DNA of 64,000 bases from Cavia porcellus (lineage: Eukaryota; Chordata; Mammalia; Rodentia; Caviidae): NCBI RefSeq assembly GCF_034190915.1, contig NW_026947502.1, forward strand, positions 31,898,785-31,962,784. Direction: 5' to 3'. Both the position numbers and the translations under genes were made by a program. Numbering within the stretch: position 1 is the first letter of the stretch; each line of letters begins with the position of its first letter. This document shows positions 60,091 through 64,000 of this stretch, piece after piece. The notes beneath the pieces were generated by a model, which was not told the DNA's origin, ran no database searches, and saw only the letters and a program-made list of their open reading frames with translations.

Positions 60091-62250
60091 AGACCTCCCA
60101 GAGCTTTTCCAGCTTCCCCTGTGGGGATTGCCTTGGAGCCCGTGCCCACTTTCCTTGGCATCCTTTCTGTGGCTATGCCAGCCCCTCGCCTGCCTCCATC
60201 TTTGGCCATCAGAGTGTTTAAGTCCTGACTTAGCACACAGCTTCCTGCTTCTGAAAGGCTGGGTAGACTCAATCTTTGTGAATGGGATTATTCCCAAATG
60301 CTAGAAGGGCTTTTGCTATTTATAAGAACCCTGGGGTAAAAAGAAAACAATCCTTTGGTAAAGCAAATAATTTGCAGCAAACGATTACTAGCTAATTTGT
60401 CCCCTTTGTGACTTGGTTTATTGTAAGTACTAAAAGAGCTTTGTTAGCTACCTATTAGAGAAATGACTGACATTAACTGGATAACAAGTCTTTGTGGGGG
60501 TAGGCTCAGGGTCCCAGTAGTGATGGTGTCTTATTATTCACTGGTTCTCCCTTCCAAGTCTCTCAGAAGTGAGGTAAAGATTGTAGTAGATTCCACAAAC
60601 AACTTGTCACTGTTCCTAACCCCCTCCAGAGTCCATGACAGCTGATTCTCTCTCCACACTCTTTGAATATATAGTGCCCTCTGCTAGCTCCAACCTGCCT
60701 GTACAGTTGGGTTGTGGGTGACAGTGCCTAGGAGGTTTCATCCTTTGAAATAAAGCTGGATTCCTGCTGTTTGAGGTGACTTCTTACAGAGGTGCTGGCG
60801 TAAAGGAGTCCTTTGGTGGTGAGAGAGGAGGCAGGAGGAGCTGTCTCTCTGTGCTGATCGGAAAGCTTTGGGGAGCTGGTCAGAGCTCACCTTTCCTCTC
60901 ACTCATGTTGGCACCCCTGAAAGGGAGGGTGGGGAAATATCCAACATACCGTGCAGGGCTGAAGCTGAGGACTCAAGTGCCAGTGTGGCTGCTGGGCTTG
61001 AGCTCCTGAGGGCAGCAGGGTAGGGAACTGGGCTTGGAGCAGTGGATCTGCCTCCTGTGGGATGACTGGAGGTCTTGTGAGATGCATGAGGTCCTCTTTG
61101 ATCTCTGTATCTCTCTCATACTCTTTTATTTTTTACCTTTTGCTTAGAAAAATTAGCAACGAGATTGTGCAGCTAAATAGATCAGCCCAAACCCAGGCTC
61201 CATCCTCAGGTACTTCCCAAGTGGCCAGACACCCCTGCTTGTGAATTCTGGGCATCTAAGACAGGCACTTTCTTTTGACCTGGTTACGCTGTTTAACAAA
61301 TTCATTTGGGGGCCAGCACAGAGATGAGGATCGGAGAAAAGAAAGAATTGTCTTTTCTTCTTAAGTGTCCCCAGGACACCCTTCGTAGGCTTGGAGGATT
61401 CGCGCCAGTCTAATCCCTGTCAGAACAGGAACGATAAAGCGATGCAGGCTTTAGGAGCCAAATCCCCTGCCTGCACTCACACTGTTGCTGCTATTTCCTC
61501 CTCTGCTGTGAAGCTGAGCTTCGCCTTCTCACCGAGTTTCAGGGATAAGGATTTCATATTTTGCTCTTCATATTTAAATTTGCTTTACTCTCTGGTTTGA
61601 CTTTCCACTGACCCTTGAAAAATTGGCGTATTTCAAGAAGGGGGAGAGATCTCATTATAGGAAATGAGAAAAATGGAGCAGAGTTTTAAAACTTTTAATG
61701 ACTAAAACACAGTGTTCCAAGTCAGTATTGTATTGGGGTTGAAGTCACTGTTTGGTTACAAGTCTTCTAGGTCTAAACGGGGTTGGTGACATCTGTTTAA
61801 TTTTAGATGTCTGGAATACATTCTGAAAATAATGAAATCCAAATGTATGACCAAATTAGAGAGCAATGTTATCTGCAACAAAGAAGTTTTTAAAATAAGA
61901 GCAAACATTTTGACCAGACAAAGCCTTAAAAGACCCATTAAACCCTTGGTCATCTTGCCTTGCCTTTGCCCAGTGGCTCTCCATGCTTGGAGAATGTTCA
62001 TTTTTTGTGTGCACCATTGTGTCATCTTGTCCCCATTTTCTTATTTCTCTGGATTCAGCCTTGACTGTATACCATGTGCCCTCGAGAGTCTATGTCTAGG
62101 CTTTAAGGACCCTTGGGAAGAGCAAAGAGCTCTGTCACAACCCTGGAGGCTCACTTGTCCTTGTTACATAATAGGCCAAACAGCCTAGAGAAAGGTCCTG
62201 CAAAAACAAGAAGTATCAAGGCCTTGCTTGAGAACTAGGGAGAAACCGAC
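60091..62250. other. Unique sequence, no gene recognised
   Basis: 60,310-60,470 is repeat-free with a MEF2-like CTATTTATAA at about 60,317-60,326 and several TAAT cores, so it is a possible regulatory element. The rest has short frames only. Confidence 0.45.
60672..60690 (-). promoter_or_regulatory. Strong CTCF-like motif, minus orientation
   Basis: Read on the minus strand: GAGCTAGCAGAGGGCACTA. The core CTAGCAGAGGGCACTA fits the extended CTCF consensus (CCASYAGRGGGCRCTA) with one mismatch at the first positions. CTCF sites anchor chromatin loops and mark domain borders. This is the best CTCF match I see in the window. Confidence 0.65.
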
Positions 62251-62254
62251 TGTG

Positions 62255-62340
62255 TTCTTGCTTTTCATTGTACTGTGTGACCCTGAAGGTCTCTAGCCCT
62301 CTCTGGGCCTTGCTTTCCCCATCCAGATAAGCTTAGGCAT
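62255..62340 (+). repeat. MIR or L2 fragment
   Basis: 'tgtgtgaccctgaaggtctc' followed by 'agccctctctgggccttgct' and 'ccccatccagataagc' is the core shared by MIR and the L2 3' end. Too short to decide between them. Confidence 0.65.
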
Positions 62341-62576
62341 TTAGGGATACTGAGAGGCCTCCTGCAGTGGGCTTCTTTCCAGAGAGATCCTGCTCTGGTG
62401 AGGAGCCCTGCTATTGGGGTATGGACTGACCAACTCCTCCTGCTTTCCCTAGAAGTCCAGCATCTAGCACAGTGTGGAGACCGATAGTGTGGGATCCTTT
62501 TATTGTTCCCATCTCTGGTGGCAGATGGACATCCCCATGTCCGCTCACACTCTGCAGCCGTCTCCTGCATTCTTTG

Positions 62577-62653
62577 CAATAGTATTGGGAATCATACTCA
62601 CAACCTTGCGCTTGCCAGGCAGGTGCTGTGCTGCTGAGCTATATTCCCTGCTC
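62577..62653 (-). repeat. ID-type SINE
   Basis: 'agtattgggaatcatactca' (B-box side) and 'gtgctgctgagctatattcc' (A-box side) in reverse orientation. CATTCTTTGCAA just before (about 62,569-62,580) and CATTCTTGGCAA just after are a probable target duplication with one mismatch. Confidence 0.85.
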
Positions 62654-63014
62654 CATCCCCTCCATTCTTGGCAAGACTTTGATATATCAATAGTTAGTGA
62701 ATCCTCTACCTCATTGGGAGGTGTTATTCATTGTATTCTGGGTAGGGTTGGAGGGTGATCTGATTGTCCTGGTATTTGATAAGTATATTCAGGTACATTC
62801 ATCAAGGATTCCCGAGGCCCCGTGCTAAGGGATGTAGACTGTTACTTGAAGCCAGTGGGTCAAGGCTGGAACATAGTGAGCTGTAGAGTGGATAGCCCAG
62901 CATCTCCAGCAGAGAGCTGGTGAGCAGCTGTGGCCCTGTAACTTTATCTTGCTCAGGTGCTGTTTCATACAGGAGGTGACTGGAGGTCACAGATCACTGG
63001 GCTGGGAGTTGGGA

Positions 63015-63200
63015 GACAAAGCCCCTGCCTCCAATACTCCATGTGACCTTAGGCAAACCAGAAACCTCCCTGGCTCAATTCAAAATCTATCAGACACGGA
63101 GTTTGATACCAACCTGAAAGGCTGTGATGAAACTCAAGTAATTTGAAAACAATTGTGAAGGTCTAGATAAGTGTAAACAGTTTTCATTTTCATAGCTACT
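63015..63200 (+). repeat. MIR SINE fragment
   Basis: 'ctccatgtgaccttaggcaa', 'ccagaaacctccctggctca' and a degraded tail that includes 'aaggtctagataagtgtaaa' follow MIR order. A second worn copy may lie at 63,300-63,380. Confidence 0.6.
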
Positions 63201-64000
63201 AATAAAGGTTTGTAAAAATCAGTCAATCTCTATTGATTTTTCACCCATTTAGGACAGAAGGAGTGGAATGTGTCAAGGCATTAGATTTCGAGGTTCTTCT
63301 TATTCAACTTCAATGTTAGAGGGCCCTGGGCGAACTCTAAAAGTCCTTGTGTCTCGGTATGTCCACCTGTAAGGAGGACCTCCCCACCCGGTCTTCCTCC
63401 CTGAGTTACTCAGGTGCTAGCTGGGGGGTGTGATTCAGTACCTGGGTAGGCTAGGAAGCACCCTGGAGACAGGTGTGGCTGGAAAGACGTTTATGTCAGG
63501 ATGTCTTAGTGCAAGATGGGCAAAGGGCCATGTACACCTTGCAAACTAGTGAGGAGCTGGTTGTTTTCCTGTGGCCTGGATCCACCTGTGAGGCACCCAT
63601 GCCTTAGGGTTCAGTCTCTAATTCCTTGGTGAGCAGTGGTGGGGTAGATGGAGCAAAGGTTTGTCAGTGTGACTGTAGGTACATCTTGGACTTTCCGGGT
63701 ATTAAGTATAACCCAGTGTTCTGCAGAAACTAGAGCGGGGTCCAGCTATTTGGTAGGCTGAAGGCATCCACATTTTGCCGGATATGTACTGGGGCCAGAC
63801 TTGGTGCTAAATTTTCACTGGGTAGGACACTGTGTTTTGAAGGGGCCTGTGCACGGGCTTTCCATTCTGATGTATAGACAAGCTCCATGGCCAGGGGAGC
63901 ATAATCTGGTCCCAGCCCTGACAGCATCTGAGCCACTTGTCCTCGTAAAGCTTTGGAGTGTGGGGCATCAATGCCCTGCCTGCTGTCCTGTGTGGGAGAC
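63201..64000. other. Unique sequence to window end
   Basis: Nothing recognisable as a gene. A 68-codon minus-strand frame (63,730-63,936) has no recognisable domain. Confidence 0.45.

Noticed and set aside
1..64000. Prokaryotic-type systems (operons, CRISPR, phage, toxin-antitoxin)
   Set aside because: The sequence is clearly mammalian: SINEs, LINEs, CpG depletion and low coding density throughout. No such system is present.

Overview
The window is mammalian nuclear DNA, most likely from a rodent. The evidence is its short interspersed repeats: tRNA-Ala-derived ID-type SINEs, B1-type (7SL-like) SINEs, and B1-ID dimers with B1 in the 5' half and ID in the 3' half. That dimer arrangement is the one I associate with sciuromorph rodents (squirrels, dormice, mountain beaver). 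The young ID copies differ from the squirrel type I know, so I leave the species open. MIR, L2, HAL1/L1 and hAT fossils are scattered throughout, as in any placental mammal. Motif and repeat assignments were made by eye against remembered consensus sequences.

I found no intact protein-coding gene and no convincing coding exon. The open frames are short, often open on both strands in GC-rich stretches, and resemble no family I recognise. The window is best read as intergenic or deep intronic. The only gene-derived sequence is a processed pseudogene of PPIG (cyclophilin G, an SR-rich nuclear peptidyl-prolyl isomerase) at about 49.06-51.57 kb on the minus strand. It has a lost start codon, frameshifts, a poly(A) signal and tail, short flanking duplications, and two later ID SINE insertions.

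Layout: 1-9 kb is ordinary unique sequence with old MIR, L2 and HAL1 remnants. 9.2-16.3 kb is SINE-rich and includes one young ID copy with a perfect 18-bp target-site duplication. 16.5-28.2 kb is mixed unique sequence with MIR, L2 and B1 relics. 28.2-40.4 kb has no SINE that I can recognise. It contains an AT-rich block that looks like conserved non-coding DNA (31.4-35.5 kb) and a CpG island (35.64-36.02 kb) with a good splice donor at 35,947, so it could hold an unannotated promoter and non-coding first exon on the plus strand. 40.4-45.2 kb is a pile of nested transposons in an old minus-strand L1/HAL1. 46.6-47.3 kb is a plus-strand L1 3' fragment, followed by the PPIG pseudogene. 51.6-64 kb is unique sequence with MIR and L2 relics, an (AC)15 microsatellite and a strong CTCF-like site.

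No operon, CRISPR array, phage or undescribed enzymatic system is present. The most interesting signals are regulatory: the orphan CpG island, the CpG-retaining element 2 kb upstream of it, the SINE-free interval around both, and CTCF-like motifs in convergent orientation.
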